Part shown: positions 1 to 8,326 of the stretch, piece by piece | How the letters are laid out: each line of letters opens with the position of its first letter | Numbering within the stretch: the first letter of the stretch is position 1 | NCBI RefSeq assembly: GCF_003946485.1 | Contig: NZ_RHOJ01000004.1 | Span: 62,001-126,000, forward strand | Reading direction: 5' to 3' | Origin: Lacticaseibacillus jixianensis | Lineage (GTDB): Bacteria > Bacillota > Bacilli > Lactobacillales > Lactobacillaceae | DNA length: 64,000 bases | The notes under the pieces: generated by a model | Seen by the model: the letters and a program-made list of their open reading frames with translations, nothing else | The model's database searches: none | What the model was told of the DNA's origin: nothing | Program-made: the position numbers and the translations under genes

Positions 1-107
1 GCCTCGTGGTCGTCGTAAAACACCTTGAGCGCCGACGTAGCCAGGGCGATTTCCTGGCCTTGGTCAAACGGGCGGATGAACGTGTCAGTTAATGAGTAGT
101 TTTGCAT
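1..107 (-). CDS. pstB: phosphate ABC transporter ATP-binding protein PstB (5' fragment)
   Basis: Only the first 35 codons are in the window; the gene continues past the left edge. The start is the ATG at 107, preceded by GGAAGGTGG at good spacing. The N-terminus reads MQNYSLTDTFIRPFDQGQ and then enters a beta strand ending in KVFYDDHEA, which resembles the region before Walker A in PstB (KVFYGD...EA). It lies 18 bases after pstA in a pstSCAB order, so it should be the ATPase energising high-affinity phosphate uptake. No Walker motif is visible, so the call rests mainly on context. Confidence 0.85.
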   Translation of the reverse strand, partial: MQNYSLTDTFIRPFDQGQEIALATSALKVFYDDHE

Positions 108-125
108 GCGACCACCTTCCCGCCG

Positions 126-1010
126 TTACTCGGCGGTCATTTTTTTGTACAACCGGCGGCCCAGGAAGCGCGCCAGCACGTTGAAGAGTAGCACCGCCAG
201 GATCAGCACGGCACTCGCCCCGGCAGAAACCGCGGCCGCGTCGGGCTGGATCCCCTCGGAATTGATCTTCCAAATATGGACTGCCAGCGTCTCCGCCGGT
301 CGAAACACGTTGAGGGGACTGGCAATATTAAGGGGGTTCCAGTCTGCGAAGTTCAATGCCGGTGCACTTTGCCCCGCCGTGTAGATCAAGGCGGCCGCCT
401 CACCAAAGACGCGCCCGGCGCCAAGGATCATCCCGGTGATGATCCCGGGCAAAGCCTCGGGGATGACCACGTGAATAACCGTTTCCCAGCGGGATAACCC
501 CAAAGCGAGCCCCGCCTCACGCTGGGCAAAGTCCACCTGGCGCAGTGAATCTTCGATGTTACGCGTGAGCAGTGGCAGGTTGAACATCGTCAAAGCCAGC
601 GCCCCGGACAGGATCGAAAAGCCAAAGTGGAACTGAAGCACGAACACGAGAAACCCGAACAGCCCAACCACCACGGAAGGCAGCGAACTCAGGATCTCGA
701 TCGCCGTGCGAATGACGTCGGTCAGCCGGTTCGCCTTGGCGTATTCGGCTAGGTAGATCCCGGCGCCCAGTGAGATCGGCACCGAGATCAGCATCGCCAG
801 CAGCAGCAGGTAAAACGAGTTGAACAGCTGGATCCCGATGCCGCCCCCGGCCGCAAACGCACGTGCCGGACTCGTCAGAAAGTGCCACGACACATGCGGC
901 AGCCCCTGCACGAGGATGTACCCCAGCAAACTGGCCAGAATGAGCACGATGATGCCTGCGATCAGGTAGAGCACGACCGTGGCCAGCTTATCTTTTTGTT
1001 TTGCGTTCAT
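126..1010 (-). CDS. pstA: phosphate ABC transporter permease PstA
   Basis: 294-residue inner-membrane permease of the phosphate importer. It has a short basic N-terminus, a first membrane helix at about 15-40, then the MetI-like permease core with five more hydrophobic segments. The EAA loop is visible as EAGLALGLSRWETVIHVV. The ATG at 1010 overlaps the pstC stop as ATGA and has AAGGGAGAG upstream, so it is preferred over an in-frame ATG ten codons earlier. It would pair with PstC to form the channel, with PstB as motor and PstS as receptor. Confidence 0.95.
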   Translation of the reverse strand: MNAKQKDKLATVVLYLIAGIIVLILASLLGYILVQGLPHVSWHFLTSPARAFAAGGGIGIQLFNSFYLLLLAMLISVPISLGAGIYLAEYAKANRLTDVIRTAIEILSSLPSVVVGLFGFLVFVLQFHFGFSILSGALALTMFNLPLLTRNIEDSLRQVDFAQREAGLALGLSRWETVIHVVIPEALPGIITGMILGAGRVFGEAAALIYTAGQSAPALNFADWNPLNIASPLNVFRPAETLAVHIWKINSEGIQPDAAAVSAGASAVLILAVLLFNVLARFLGRRLYKKMTAE

Positions 1011-1930
1011 CGCTTCATCTCTCCCTTCTTGCCGATCCACCGGATCACGAGGTTAAAGGCGAGCGACATCAGCAGCAGCAGTAGCGCCAAGGACCACAGG
1101 GCGTTGTTTTCAAGCGATCCCATGACCGTATTGCCGATCCCGGCGGTCAGTACCGAGGTCAACGTCGATGCCGGGCTGATCAGGTTGTGCGGCAGCAGCG
1201 CCGCATTACCGATCACCATCTGCACCGCCAGCGCCTCGCCGAACGCACGCGCCATGCCGAAGACCACCCCGGTCAAAATGCCGGGCAAAGCGGCCCGGAG
1301 GACTACGCGGCTGATGGTTTGCCACCGCGTGGCGCCCAACGCCAGGCTGGCTTCACGGTAATACCGCGGCACCGCGTGCAGGGCATCGACGGTCATTGAA
1401 GTGACCGTCGGCAGGATCATGACGAACAGGACGAACGTCCCCGCCAGGATCCCGAACCCGGTGCCCCCAAACGCGTGCCGAATGGCCGGCACGACTACTG
1501 ACAGACCGATGAAGCCGTAAACCACACTGGGGATGCCGACCAGCAGTTCAATGACCGGCTGGAGGATCTTCGCCCCCAGCCGCGGCGAGATCTCCGTCAT
1601 AAAGATCGCCGCGCCAACGGCAAACGGGGTCGCGACGATTGCCGAGAGGAAGGTGACCCCAAACGACCCGACAATCATCGGCAGCGCCCCGACTTGCGGG
1701 TTGCCATGGGCGTCGTTAACGGCAGGCGACCACACGCTTTGACTCAGAAACGCCCAGAGGTTGACCTTATTGTCAAAGAAGGTGGCCAGGCCGCGCGAGG
1801 CGACGAAGAAGAAAATCGCCGCCACGACGAGCACGATCAGACTGATGCACACCAGGCTGATCAGTTTCCCGCGGCGCTCCCGCTTGGCGGAACGCGAGCG
1901 TTTAAGCATTGCCGCTCTAATTGGATCCAT
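1007..1930 (-). CDS. pstC: phosphate ABC transporter permease PstC
   Basis: 307-residue permease, partner of PstA. A basic N-terminus (KRSRSAKRERRGK) precedes the first membrane helix. A periplasm-type loop and the MetI-like domain follow, with EASLALGATRWQTISRVV as the EAA coupling loop. The start at 1930 lies inside the last codons of pstS (14-base overlap) and has AGGGAGGGA upstream. The ATG seven codons further in has no good ribosome site. The overlap implies translational coupling with pstS. Confidence 0.95.
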   Translation of the reverse strand: MDPIRAAMLKRSRSAKRERRGKLISLVCISLIVLVVAAIFFFVASRGLATFFDNKVNLWAFLSQSVWSPAVNDAHGNPQVGALPMIVGSFGVTFLSAIVATPFAVGAAIFMTEISPRLGAKILQPVIELLVGIPSVVYGFIGLSVVVPAIRHAFGGTGFGILAGTFVLFVMILPTVTSMTVDALHAVPRYYREASLALGATRWQTISRVVLRAALPGILTGVVFGMARAFGEALAVQMVIGNAALLPHNLISPASTLTSVLTAGIGNTVMGSLENNALWSLALLLLLMSLAFNLVIRWIGKKGEMKR

Positions 1931-2801
1931 CAGTCGTCCCTCCCTGTTTGGCGATCACATTACCTTTAGCGTCCCGCGCGACCGTCATGGCCGTGACGGG
2001 AATGTAACCCATTTTGCTGACCAGCTGCTGCTGCGTCTTCGCGCTTTGGATATAGGCCAAGAAGCGCTTAGTGAGGCCCGTTGGCTGGCCTTTCGTGTAC
2101 ATGTGCTCGTAGGACCAGATCGGCCAGTCGTTCGTGGTCACGTTCTTGTCAGTCGGCTTGACCCCGTCCAGCGAAAGCGCCAGCACCGTCTTGTCGACGT
2201 AGGAAAAAGCGACGTAGCTGACCGCGCCAGGCGTGCTGGCGACGATGGAGCGCACCATCCCCGTTGAGTCCTGCTCTTGCGCCGGCATCGGCTGCCGGTC
2301 GCCAAGGACCCAGCGCTCAAACGTCGCGCGCGTGCCCGAGCCCTGCGCCCGGTTCACGACCACCACCGGCAGGTCCTTACCGCCGACCTGCTTCCAGTTG
2401 GTGATCTCACCGGTGAAAAGCCGGCGCAGCTGCACGACGGTCAGGTTGCGGACACCTACCTGCTTATTGGCGATTGGGGTGATCCCCACCACGGCCACCC
2501 GGTGGTCGACCAGTTTTTTGGCGTTGATGCCAGGCTTCTCTTCAGCAAACAGGTCCGAGTTGCCGATTTCCACGGCGCCTTGCTGGATCTGCGACAGGCC
2601 CGTGCCAGAGCCGCCGCCCTGAACGTTGATGAAGACCCCGAGGTGATCGGTTTGGTACTGCTCGGCAGCCGCCTCGACCAGTGGCTGCAGCGCGCTGGAG
2701 CCAACGGCCGTGATTGACTCGCTGCCGCTGCCGGGGGCGCTGCACCCGGCCAGGACCAGCAAGCCGGCTAATAAGCCGAGCAAGATGTGGCGTTTCTTCA
2801 T
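1917..2801 (-). CDS. pstS: phosphate-binding lipoprotein PstS
   Basis: 294-residue extracellular phosphate receptor. The N-terminal signal MKKRHILLGLLAGLLVLAGC ends in a lipobox (LAGC), so the mature protein is lipid-anchored at Cys20. Phosphate-binding motifs of the PBP-like family are visible: AVGSSALQPL near the N-terminus, then GGGSGTGL and RAQGSGTRATFE. The start at 2801 is chosen because it gives the signal peptide directly and has GGAGGGGTG upstream; an upstream in-frame ATG would add 18 residues before the signal. It is the first pst gene after phoR. Confidence 0.96.
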   Translation of the reverse strand: MKKRHILLGLLAGLLVLAGCSAPGSGSESITAVGSSALQPLVEAAAEQYQTDHLGVFINVQGGGSGTGLSQIQQGAVEIGNSDLFAEEKPGINAKKLVDHRVAVVGITPIANKQVGVRNLTVVQLRRLFTGEITNWKQVGGKDLPVVVVNRAQGSGTRATFERWVLGDRQPMPAQEQDSTGMVRSIVASTPGAVSYVAFSYVDKTVLALSLDGVKPTDKNVTTNDWPIWSYEHMYTKGQPTGLTKRFLAYIQSAKTQQQLVSKMGYIPVTAMTVARDAKGNVIAKQGGTTDGSN

Positions 2802-2865
2802 GTTCACCCCTCCACGACCGTACCGGTCCGCGTTTTTCTCCGTGCCTGATTTCATAACAAGATTC

Positions 2866-2886
2866 AGTGTACCAAGGTGGTGTAAA
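2866..2886 (-). promoter_or_regulatory. possible Pho-type promoter of pstSCAB
   Basis: In the 93 bases between phoR and pstS the minus strand carries TTTACA (2881-2886) and TACACT (2866-2871) as a possible -10. TTTACA and TTGGTA begin 11 bases apart, which recalls the spaced TTAACA-type repeats bound by PhoP in Bacillus. The matches are imperfect, so this is a suggestion only. Confidence 0.35.
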
Positions 2887-2894
2887 TTGTTGCC

Positions 2895-4568
2895 TCAACC
2901 TTTGTAAAAGCTGGGTAAATCAGCCAGTGGCAAGGTGACCTTGAAGGTTGAGCCCACGCCGAGCTGGCTTTCCAGCGTGATCTCGCCGCCCAGCTGCTGG
3001 ACCATATCGTGCACGATCGCCAGGCCCAGTCCCGTGCCACCATTGTGGCGGCTGCGGGCCTTGTCGACCCGGTAGAAGCGCTCGAAGATCCGCTCCTGAT
3101 CGTTTTCGGCGATGCCGATCCCGGTGTCTTGCACACTGAGGTGAAGATTCTTCTCGTCTGCCTTGGCCGCCACCGTGACCACCCCGCCTTGGCGATTATA
3201 GAACACCGCGTTGTTGAGCAGGTTGCGGACCACTTGGGAAAACTTCGCCGGGACCGTGGTGATCGTGAGGTCCTGCGGCACCGCCACCTTGACTTGCAGC
3301 TGCTTGTCGGCGATCGGCTGCTGGAGGCTCTTGAGGGCTTCTGCCACCAGGTCCGCAACTGCGACCGGCTTGGCCTGCGCCTGACCGGAGTCCGGCCGCG
3401 ACAGCGTCAGGATGTCCGTGATCAGCTGCGTCAGCCGCGAGCTTTCGTCGTAGATAATGTGCAGAAATTGATCTAGCGTCTTGGGGTCATCCTTGGCCCC
3501 TGCCAGCAGCGTCTCGGCAAAGCCGCTGATCGCGGTGACCGGCGTCTTAAGTTCGTGCGACACGTTGCCAACAAAATCCAGCTGCATCTGTTCGACCTGG
3601 CGCAGGTAGGTCACGTCGTACAAGATGACCAGCACCTGCAGCTCCGCCATCCCCCGGTTCAGTGCGATCACACTGGCGTCCACGGCCTTTTGGGTGTTGA
3701 GCATCGTCAGTTCCTTGTGATGGGTCTTCTGATTACGATAGGTGTGTTCGATCATCCGCGCCAGGCGGTAAGTCTTGATGTCGTCGAAGTAATCGTGCTT
3801 GGTCTCCTGGATCGGGTGGCCGACCAGCGCCGCCATCGCCTGATTACTGAGCAGCACTTGCCGGTCCGCGTCCAGCAGCATGACGCCCAGCGGCAGGTGA
3901 TCGATCAGGCGGCCAAACGTGGCCTGCCGCATCTCCACGTTCGAGCGCAACTCCTTGGTGGCGGCGTGCAGCGAATCGATCTGCTTGCCCATCGCCAGAA
4001 ACGGCGAGTCCGGCGTCAAGATAATGGGCTCCGGGACTCCGCCGGCCTGAATGCGGGCCAGGTTGCCGGTCATTTTGGCCAAGTGGCCGACCCAGTAGCG
4101 GTGCCGCCGCCGCATGAGGGCAAGCAGCGCGATCAGCCCCAGCGCGAACACGGCCACCATGCCCCACGCGACCGCCGGCGCCACGCTCAGTAGGCTCGCT
4201 CGCCGCTGCCAAACGCCGATGAACACCTCGTTCTGCCGGCCGACATAGACCTGCTCGGCGTTGCCATTGACCTGCATGGTCGTCGTGTGGCCAACGATCG
4301 TGCGCTGCTGGTCCACTAGCTTGTTCAACAGCTTGGCCCGCGTCGTGTCCGCCGGGCCGTCAAGGACGGTGAAGGTGACATGATTATCCAGGGCCAGGTG
4401 CCGGGTCGCGGCCTTGCCCTCCTGGTAGTCGGTGTACGTCTGGTACAGCGAGCGCAGCTGTACTCCCTGCTGCAGGTAAAGGACCCGATCGATCGCCAGC
4501 CAAAGGGCAAAAAAACCTGCGATAGCGAGTACGCTAACCCAGGCCACACGGCGCGCGTGTCTATTCAT
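2895..4568 (-). CDS. phoR: phosphate-sensing histidine kinase PhoR
   Basis: 557-residue membrane sensor kinase. Membrane helices lie at about 8-30 and 128-152 and enclose an extracytoplasmic domain of about 100 residues. A PAS-like region follows at about 220-320. The phosphoacceptor histidine is about residue 338 in NVSHELKTPVTAISG. The ATPase domain shows an N box (NNAVFYN), DTGIGI and GGTGLGLAI. The ATG at 4568 overlaps the phoP stop by eight bases and has GGAGG upstream; an earlier in-frame ATG is inside phoP. It should phosphorylate PhoP on phosphate shortage and lies immediately before the pst genes it probably controls. Confidence 0.93.
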   Translation of the reverse strand: MNRHARRVAWVSVLAIAGFFALWLAIDRVLYLQQGVQLRSLYQTYTDYQEGKAATRHLALDNHVTFTVLDGPADTTRAKLLNKLVDQQRTIVGHTTTMQVNGNAEQVYVGRQNEVFIGVWQRRASLLSVAPAVAWGMVAVFALGLIALLALMRRRHRYWVGHLAKMTGNLARIQAGGVPEPIILTPDSPFLAMGKQIDSLHAATKELRSNVEMRQATFGRLIDHLPLGVMLLDADRQVLLSNQAMAALVGHPIQETKHDYFDDIKTYRLARMIEHTYRNQKTHHKELTMLNTQKAVDASVIALNRGMAELQVLVILYDVTYLRQVEQMQLDFVGNVSHELKTPVTAISGFAETLLAGAKDDPKTLDQFLHIIYDESSRLTQLITDILTLSRPDSGQAQAKPVAVADLVAEALKSLQQPIADKQLQVKVAVPQDLTITTVPAKFSQVVRNLLNNAVFYNRQGGVVTVAAKADEKNLHLSVQDTGIGIAENDQERIFERFYRVDKARSRHNGGTGLGLAIVHDMVQQLGGEITLESQLGVGSTFKVTLPLADLPSFYKG

Positions 4569-5265
4569 GAGGTGCCTCCATCTGATACCCAAAGCCCCGC
4601 ACCGTCTTAATGTAATCCGGGTGCTTGGGATCCGTTTCGATCTTATCGCGCAAATGACTCACTTGAATATCGACCATGCGCGTTTCCGCGGGATATTCAA
4701 ACCCCCAGACCCCGTTCAGCAGCGCATCGCGGGAAAGGACCTTGCCCACGCGCTTGGCGAAGTACACCAGCAGCTCAAATTCTTTAGGGGTCAGCTGCAG
4801 CCGCGTGCCGTCCTTGCTGGCCTGGTAGTTCTCCGGGTCGATCGTCAGCGCGCCCACCACAATTGCCTGGGCCGGCGGCTTCGGACCGCTGCGCCGCGGC
4901 TTGTTGATGCGCCGCTCGATGGCCTTGATGCGCGCAATGATCTCCCGCGGCGAGAAGGGCTTGGTGACGTAATCATCTGCACCCAGCTCCAGGCCGACGA
5001 TTTTATCGGTCTCGCTGTCCTTAGCCGTCAAGATCATGATCGGCGTCTCCAGGTTAGCAGCACGCAACTTCTTGGTCACCTCTAGCCCGTCAAGGCCCGG
5101 CAGCATCAGGTCAAGAATGATAAAGTCAAAATTCTGTTGCAGCGCTAGGCTCAGCGCGGTATCTCCGTCCTCGGCGGTCGTCACGGCGTAGTGTTCCTTT
5201 TCCAGGTTGTACTGAAGCAGGGTCACAATGGCTGGTTCATCATCGACGACTAGAATCTTTTTCAT
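4561..5265 (-). CDS. phoP: response regulator PhoP
   Basis: 234-residue OmpR/PhoB-family regulator. The receiver domain has the acidic pair DDE near residue 9, the phosphorylated aspartate at about 52 (ILDLMLPG), a Thr in LTAKDSE and Lys in TKPFSP. The winged-helix DNA-binding domain occupies about 135-230 and ends in KTVRGFGYQME. The start overlaps the preceding gene as ATGA. It should activate pstS and other phosphate genes when phosphorylated by PhoR. Confidence 0.95.
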   Translation of the reverse strand: MKKILVVDDEPAIVTLLQYNLEKEHYAVTTAEDGDTALSLALQQNFDFIILDLMLPGLDGLEVTKKLRAANLETPIMILTAKDSETDKIVGLELGADDYVTKPFSPREIIARIKAIERRINKPRRSGPKPPAQAIVVGALTIDPENYQASKDGTRLQLTPKEFELLVYFAKRVGKVLSRDALLNGVWGFEYPAETRMVDIQVSHLRDKIETDPKHPDYIKTVRGFGYQMEAPHE

Positions 5266-6377
5266 GCTTGCTCCTCCGCGAAAGTGATCATTCCAAGTTC
5301 ATGTGGGGCCCCGTTAAACACGGCCGTTTCCGCCAGATAGATCGCCCCATCCAGCCGCATGACCTTCAGGCGGCAGTAAGTGGGCTGCGCCTGCAGGGCG
5401 GCGTACAGCTCAGTTTCGGTGTGGACGACGGCGCGGTTGGCAGTCAAAACAATGTCCCCTGCCGCAAGGCCCATCTTGCTGGCCGGGGTATCCGGCTGCA
5501 CGGCGACGATCCTGACGCCCTCACTGGTCTGCGAGATCAGCCGGGCGCCGCGCTTGGTGGCCGCCCAGTTGGCCAGCCCCAGGATCACGCCCAAGGCCGC
5601 CAGCGAACACAGCGCCATCGCTCCCGCCTGCGGCCGCCAGTAGACGATGCCGGTCAACACCCCGCTGAGCAGCCCGGCGCCCAAGTACTGCAGCGCCCAG
5701 TGATCGGTCGCACTGGTCGGCAGCTGCCGGCGCGTGGTCAAGAACGCGCCGAGAAGCAGCGGCAAGCCGATCAGCGCAAACCGCGTCTGGCCGCTGCCGA
5801 GCACCGGCCACCAGCTGAGTGCCGGCAGCCAGCTCCCAGGCACCGGCACGATCAGCGGCAGCAGGTACCACTGCCGCCGGCTGTAGGTGGCGATGCGCGC
5901 CCCGCGCGAGCCGGGCCGCAGCCGCGGCACGTCGACGGGGGGATTAAGGAACCGCAGCAAGGCCGCATTCGCCAGCCACGCCAAGGTGACCAGCAGCAGT
6001 AAGCCGGCCGCCCAGTACGCCGGCGCCGCCACCGGCTGAAACCGCGGCGGCAGAAACGCCACCAGCCCGGCCAGCGCCAGAAACCACGGTGCAAACCCGA
6101 GCCCCGAAAGCAGCACAGCCAGCACCGTCAGGCCCGTCAGCGCCAGGAGCACCGGCTGAGGCAGAAAGACCCCTAGGCCGATCAGCGCCGCGCTGATCAC
6201 CACCCCACCGGCCAGGCCGCCCAGCAGGCCGGCCCACCAGTTGGTCCAGTGCCGGTCGATACTGATCCCGAACACCGCTCGTTCCTGCCGGATCCGGTGG
6301 TGGCGCCAAAAAAAGGCCGCCAGTCCGCCAGCAATGGTCACCGGGCCAAGTATCAAGGTCATCAGAAGTTGTCCCAT
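5262..6377 (-). CDS. MinJ-like polytopic membrane protein with C-terminal PDZ domain
   Basis: 371-residue protein with about seven or eight hydrophobic segments over residues 1-265. A C-terminal PDZ domain follows, with VRIVAVQPDTPASKMGLAAG as its carboxylate-binding region. Topology, PDZ position and a place downstream of ftsEX match Bacillus MinJ (YvjD), a division-site topology factor; that assignment is by architecture and context. The first in-frame ATG lies only a few bases from the -10 box and has no ribosome site. The ATG at 6377, preceded by GAGGACGG, is therefore taken as start. It is translationally coupled to phoP (ATGA), so it may also influence PhoPR. Confidence 0.75.
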   Translation of the reverse strand: MGQLLMTLILGPVTIAGGLAAFFWRHHRIRQERAVFGISIDRHWTNWWAGLLGGLAGGVVISAALIGLGVFLPQPVLLALTGLTVLAVLLSGLGFAPWFLALAGLVAFLPPRFQPVAAPAYWAAGLLLLVTLAWLANAALLRFLNPPVDVPRLRPGSRGARIATYSRRQWYLLPLIVPVPGSWLPALSWWPVLGSGQTRFALIGLPLLLGAFLTTRRQLPTSATDHWALQYLGAGLLSGVLTGIVYWRPQAGAMALCSLAALGVILGLANWAATKRGARLISQTSEGVRIVAVQPDTPASKMGLAAGDIVLTANRAVVHTETELYAALQAQPTYCRLKVMRLDGAIYLAETAVFNGAPHELGMITFAEEQA

Positions 6378-6405
6378 ACGCACCGTCCTCACTGTATTCA
6401 TCGTA

Positions 6406-6433
6406 AGTATAGCATGGTTTGCCGCTGCGCCAA
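6406..6433 (-). promoter_or_regulatory. promoter of the minJ-like/phoPR operon
   Basis: TATACT at 6406-6411 (preceded by TGC, giving an extended -10) and TTGGCG at 6428-6433, spacer 16. The -10 lies about 30 bases before the chosen start at 6377. It is probably the main promoter for the MinJ-like gene, phoP and phoR. Confidence 0.6.
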
Positions 6434-6467
6434 ACGCCGACTCTTAACGAGGTTAATGAAGACGCTT

Positions 6468-6504
6468 CACCGCTTTTGCTGGTGGACCGCTGAAGGTGAA
6501 GCGC
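6468..6504. repeat. hairpin between ftsX and the minJ-like promoter
   Basis: GCTTCACC and GGTGAAGC form an eight-base-pair stem around a 15- to 20-base loop, just upstream of the -35 at 6428. There is no T tract on either side, so it is not an obvious terminator. Together with the palindrome at 6594-6637 it fills the 300-base gap between the two genes, which holds no ORF of its own. Confidence 0.4.
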
Positions 6505-6588
6505 CAAGAAGCCCCCGGCCGCGCTTCATCCGCCCCGCCAGGCCCGCAAACACCCCCGCAATTTGATTTGAAAACCGAATCATCATGC

Positions 6589-6637
6589 AAAAATGCCCCG
6601 CACCGCGATTCAAAGAATGAATCGTGATGCAGGGGCA
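6589..6637 (-). terminator. ftsX terminator, copy 1 of the dispersed palindrome
   Basis: Arms 6594-6611 and 6619-6637 enclose a seven-base loop AAAGAAT (plus strand). The inner arms are CGCGATTC and GAATCGTG. On the minus strand the stem ends in GGGGCA followed by TTTTT (6589-6593), so it can terminate ftsE-ftsX transcription. The core recurs at 17640-17684 and 33267-33317. Confidence 0.75.
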
Positions 6638-6680
6638 CCAACGTTTTGGGCTTGCGGATGTCACCTAGATCAAAGAAAAG

Positions 6681-7568
6681 CTAGGCTTTCAGGTAGCGGC
6701 GCATCGAAACGACGGACCCGAGGCCACCGATAACGATACCGATCAGGGCCATGCCCAGATCGAGCCACACCAGAAACGGCATGTTCGGATACAGGGAAAA
6801 GCCGTTAGCGGCCTCGGTAAAGTGGGCATTGCGCGCCACCAACCCGTAGCCAAAATCGACGATCAGCATCGGCAGCAGCGAACCGAACAGTCCGGTCCAG
6901 GCGCCTTCAAGCAGGAACGGCCAGCGAATGTAGGCGTTGGTCGCGCCCACGAGCCGCATCACCTTGATCTCATCGCGCCGCGACAAGATCGTGATCCGAA
7001 TCGTGTTGGAGATCAGGAACACGGCCACGAACAGCAGCAAGATGGTGAAAAACGCCCCCCAACGCTGAATAGTGGCAACGGTGCGGAACAGCTTCTTAGC
7101 GGTGGTCCCGCCGTACGTCGCTTCCGACACGTGCTTAAACTTATCCGCGCGCTTGGCAACACTGATCGTATCCTTGGCATCCTTGGTGTCGACCAAAAAG
7201 ATGTTGTTCAACGGATTCTGATCGCCGCGGAACATCGCCCACTGCGAGCCGTAACTGCCAACGATCGAGTTCAATTCCTGACTCGCCGAGCGGTAGGTCA
7301 CCTTTTTGACGTTGGCTAAGCCCTCCAGCTGGTCCTTCAAGGCCGCCTGCTGCTTCTTGGTCGTGCCTTTTTGAATGTAGACCCGCACGCGGACGTCGTT
7401 TTCGACCTGCGTTGACACACGGTTCACGTTGAGCAACAGCGCCAGGAAGATCCCGACGAGCAGCAGCGTGACCGTGACGGCGGAAACCGCAGCGACTGAC
7501 ATCCAGCCGTTACGCTTGAGGCTCTTGAGGGAGTCTCGCACGTGACGCATAAACACATTACTCTTCAT
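6681..7568 (-). CDS. ftsX: cell division protein FtsX
   Basis: 295-residue permease-like partner of FtsE. It has a cytoplasmic N-terminus, a first membrane helix at about 22-45, then an extracellular domain of about 130 residues with charged and aromatic stretches. Three further helices follow in the FtsX domain, including ISNTIRITILSRRDEIKVMR at the cytoplasmic turn. The ATG at 7568 overlaps the ftsE stop by 11 bases and has AAGGAGGAAG upstream; the longer frame upstream is ftsE read out of phase. FtsEX is known to couple division to activation of cell-wall hydrolases. Confidence 0.95.
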   Translation of the reverse strand: MKSNVFMRHVRDSLKSLKRNGWMSVAAVSAVTVTLLLVGIFLALLLNVNRVSTQVENDVRVRVYIQKGTTKKQQAALKDQLEGLANVKKVTYRSASQELNSIVGSYGSQWAMFRGDQNPLNNIFLVDTKDAKDTISVAKRADKFKHVSEATYGGTTAKKLFRTVATIQRWGAFFTILLLFVAVFLISNTIRITILSRRDEIKVMRLVGATNAYIRWPFLLEGAWTGLFGSLLPMLIVDFGYGLVARNAHFTEAANGFSLYPNMPFLVWLDLGMALIGIVIGGLGSVVSMRRYLKA

Positions 7569-8244
7569 CGCTGTAGCTTCCTCCTTGCTCGTCGCGGACC
7601 AACCGCCCACCGGCAATTTCCAGCAGCCGGTGCGGACGTTCGTTGACCATCTCACGGTTATGCGTCGCCATGATGACGGTCGTCCCGTCGGCGTTGATCC
7701 GCTCGAGAATATCCATGATGCCTTCGGAGGTATCCGGATCCAGGTTCCCGGTTGGCTCATCGGCGATCACGACGTCGGGCGCGTTGACGATCGCCCGGGC
7801 GATCGCCACCCGCTGCTGCTCCCCGCCGGACAGTTCGCTAGGGAAGCGCCGGAGTTTTTGCTCCAGCCCCACAAGCTTAAGCACGTGCAACACGCGTGGC
7901 TTGATGTCCTCGTCTTTGGCCTCAACGACCTGCATCGCGTAAGCCACGTTTTCAAACACGGTCAGGCGAGGCAGCAGTTTGAAGTCCTGGAACACGATCC
8001 CAATGTTGCGGCGAAAATACGGGACATCGCTAGGGGCCATGGTGGCCAAGTCGTACTTGCCGACCTGGATGCTGCCGCTGGTGGGTTTCAGTTCGTGGTA
8101 AAGCATTTTGATCACGGTCGACTTGCCGGCGCCACTAGGCCCGATCACATAGAGAAATTCCCCCGGGTCGACGGTCAAACTCAAATCCTTGATCGCGATG
8201 ACGCCGTTGTCGTACTGCTTCATCACGTTTTTCATTTGAATCAT
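7558..8244 (-). CDS. ftsE: cell division ATP-binding protein FtsE
   Basis: 228-residue ABC ATPase. Walker A is GPSGAGKST (about 36-44), the Q loop lies near FQDFKLLP, the signature is LSGGEQQR and Walker B is VVIADEPTGNLD, followed by the switch histidine in MATHNREMV. The length is normal for FtsE. AAAGGAGCG precedes the ATG. It forms a complex with FtsX, encoded with an 11-base overlap. Confidence 0.97.
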   Translation of the reverse strand: MIQMKNVMKQYDNGVIAIKDLSLTVDPGEFLYVIGPSGAGKSTVIKMLYHELKPTSGSIQVGKYDLATMAPSDVPYFRRNIGIVFQDFKLLPRLTVFENVAYAMQVVEAKDEDIKPRVLHVLKLVGLEQKLRRFPSELSGGEQQRVAIARAIVNAPDVVIADEPTGNLDPDTSEGIMDILERINADGTTVIMATHNREMVNERPHRLLEIAGGRLVRDEQGGSYSDEE

Positions 8245-8277
8245 GACTTCGCTCCTTTTTTTAAAACACTACCGCAG

Positions 8278-8286
8278 AGTATACCA
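8278..8286 (-). promoter_or_regulatory. extended -10 promoter of ftsEX
   Basis: TATACT at 8278-8283 preceded by TGG (8284-8286), 33 bases before the ftsE start. No good -35 is seen, which is usual for an extended -10 promoter. Confidence 0.5.
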
Positions 8287-8326
8287 AATCAATACGTCAG
8301 ACTGATTGCAGCCACGTTACATTTCA

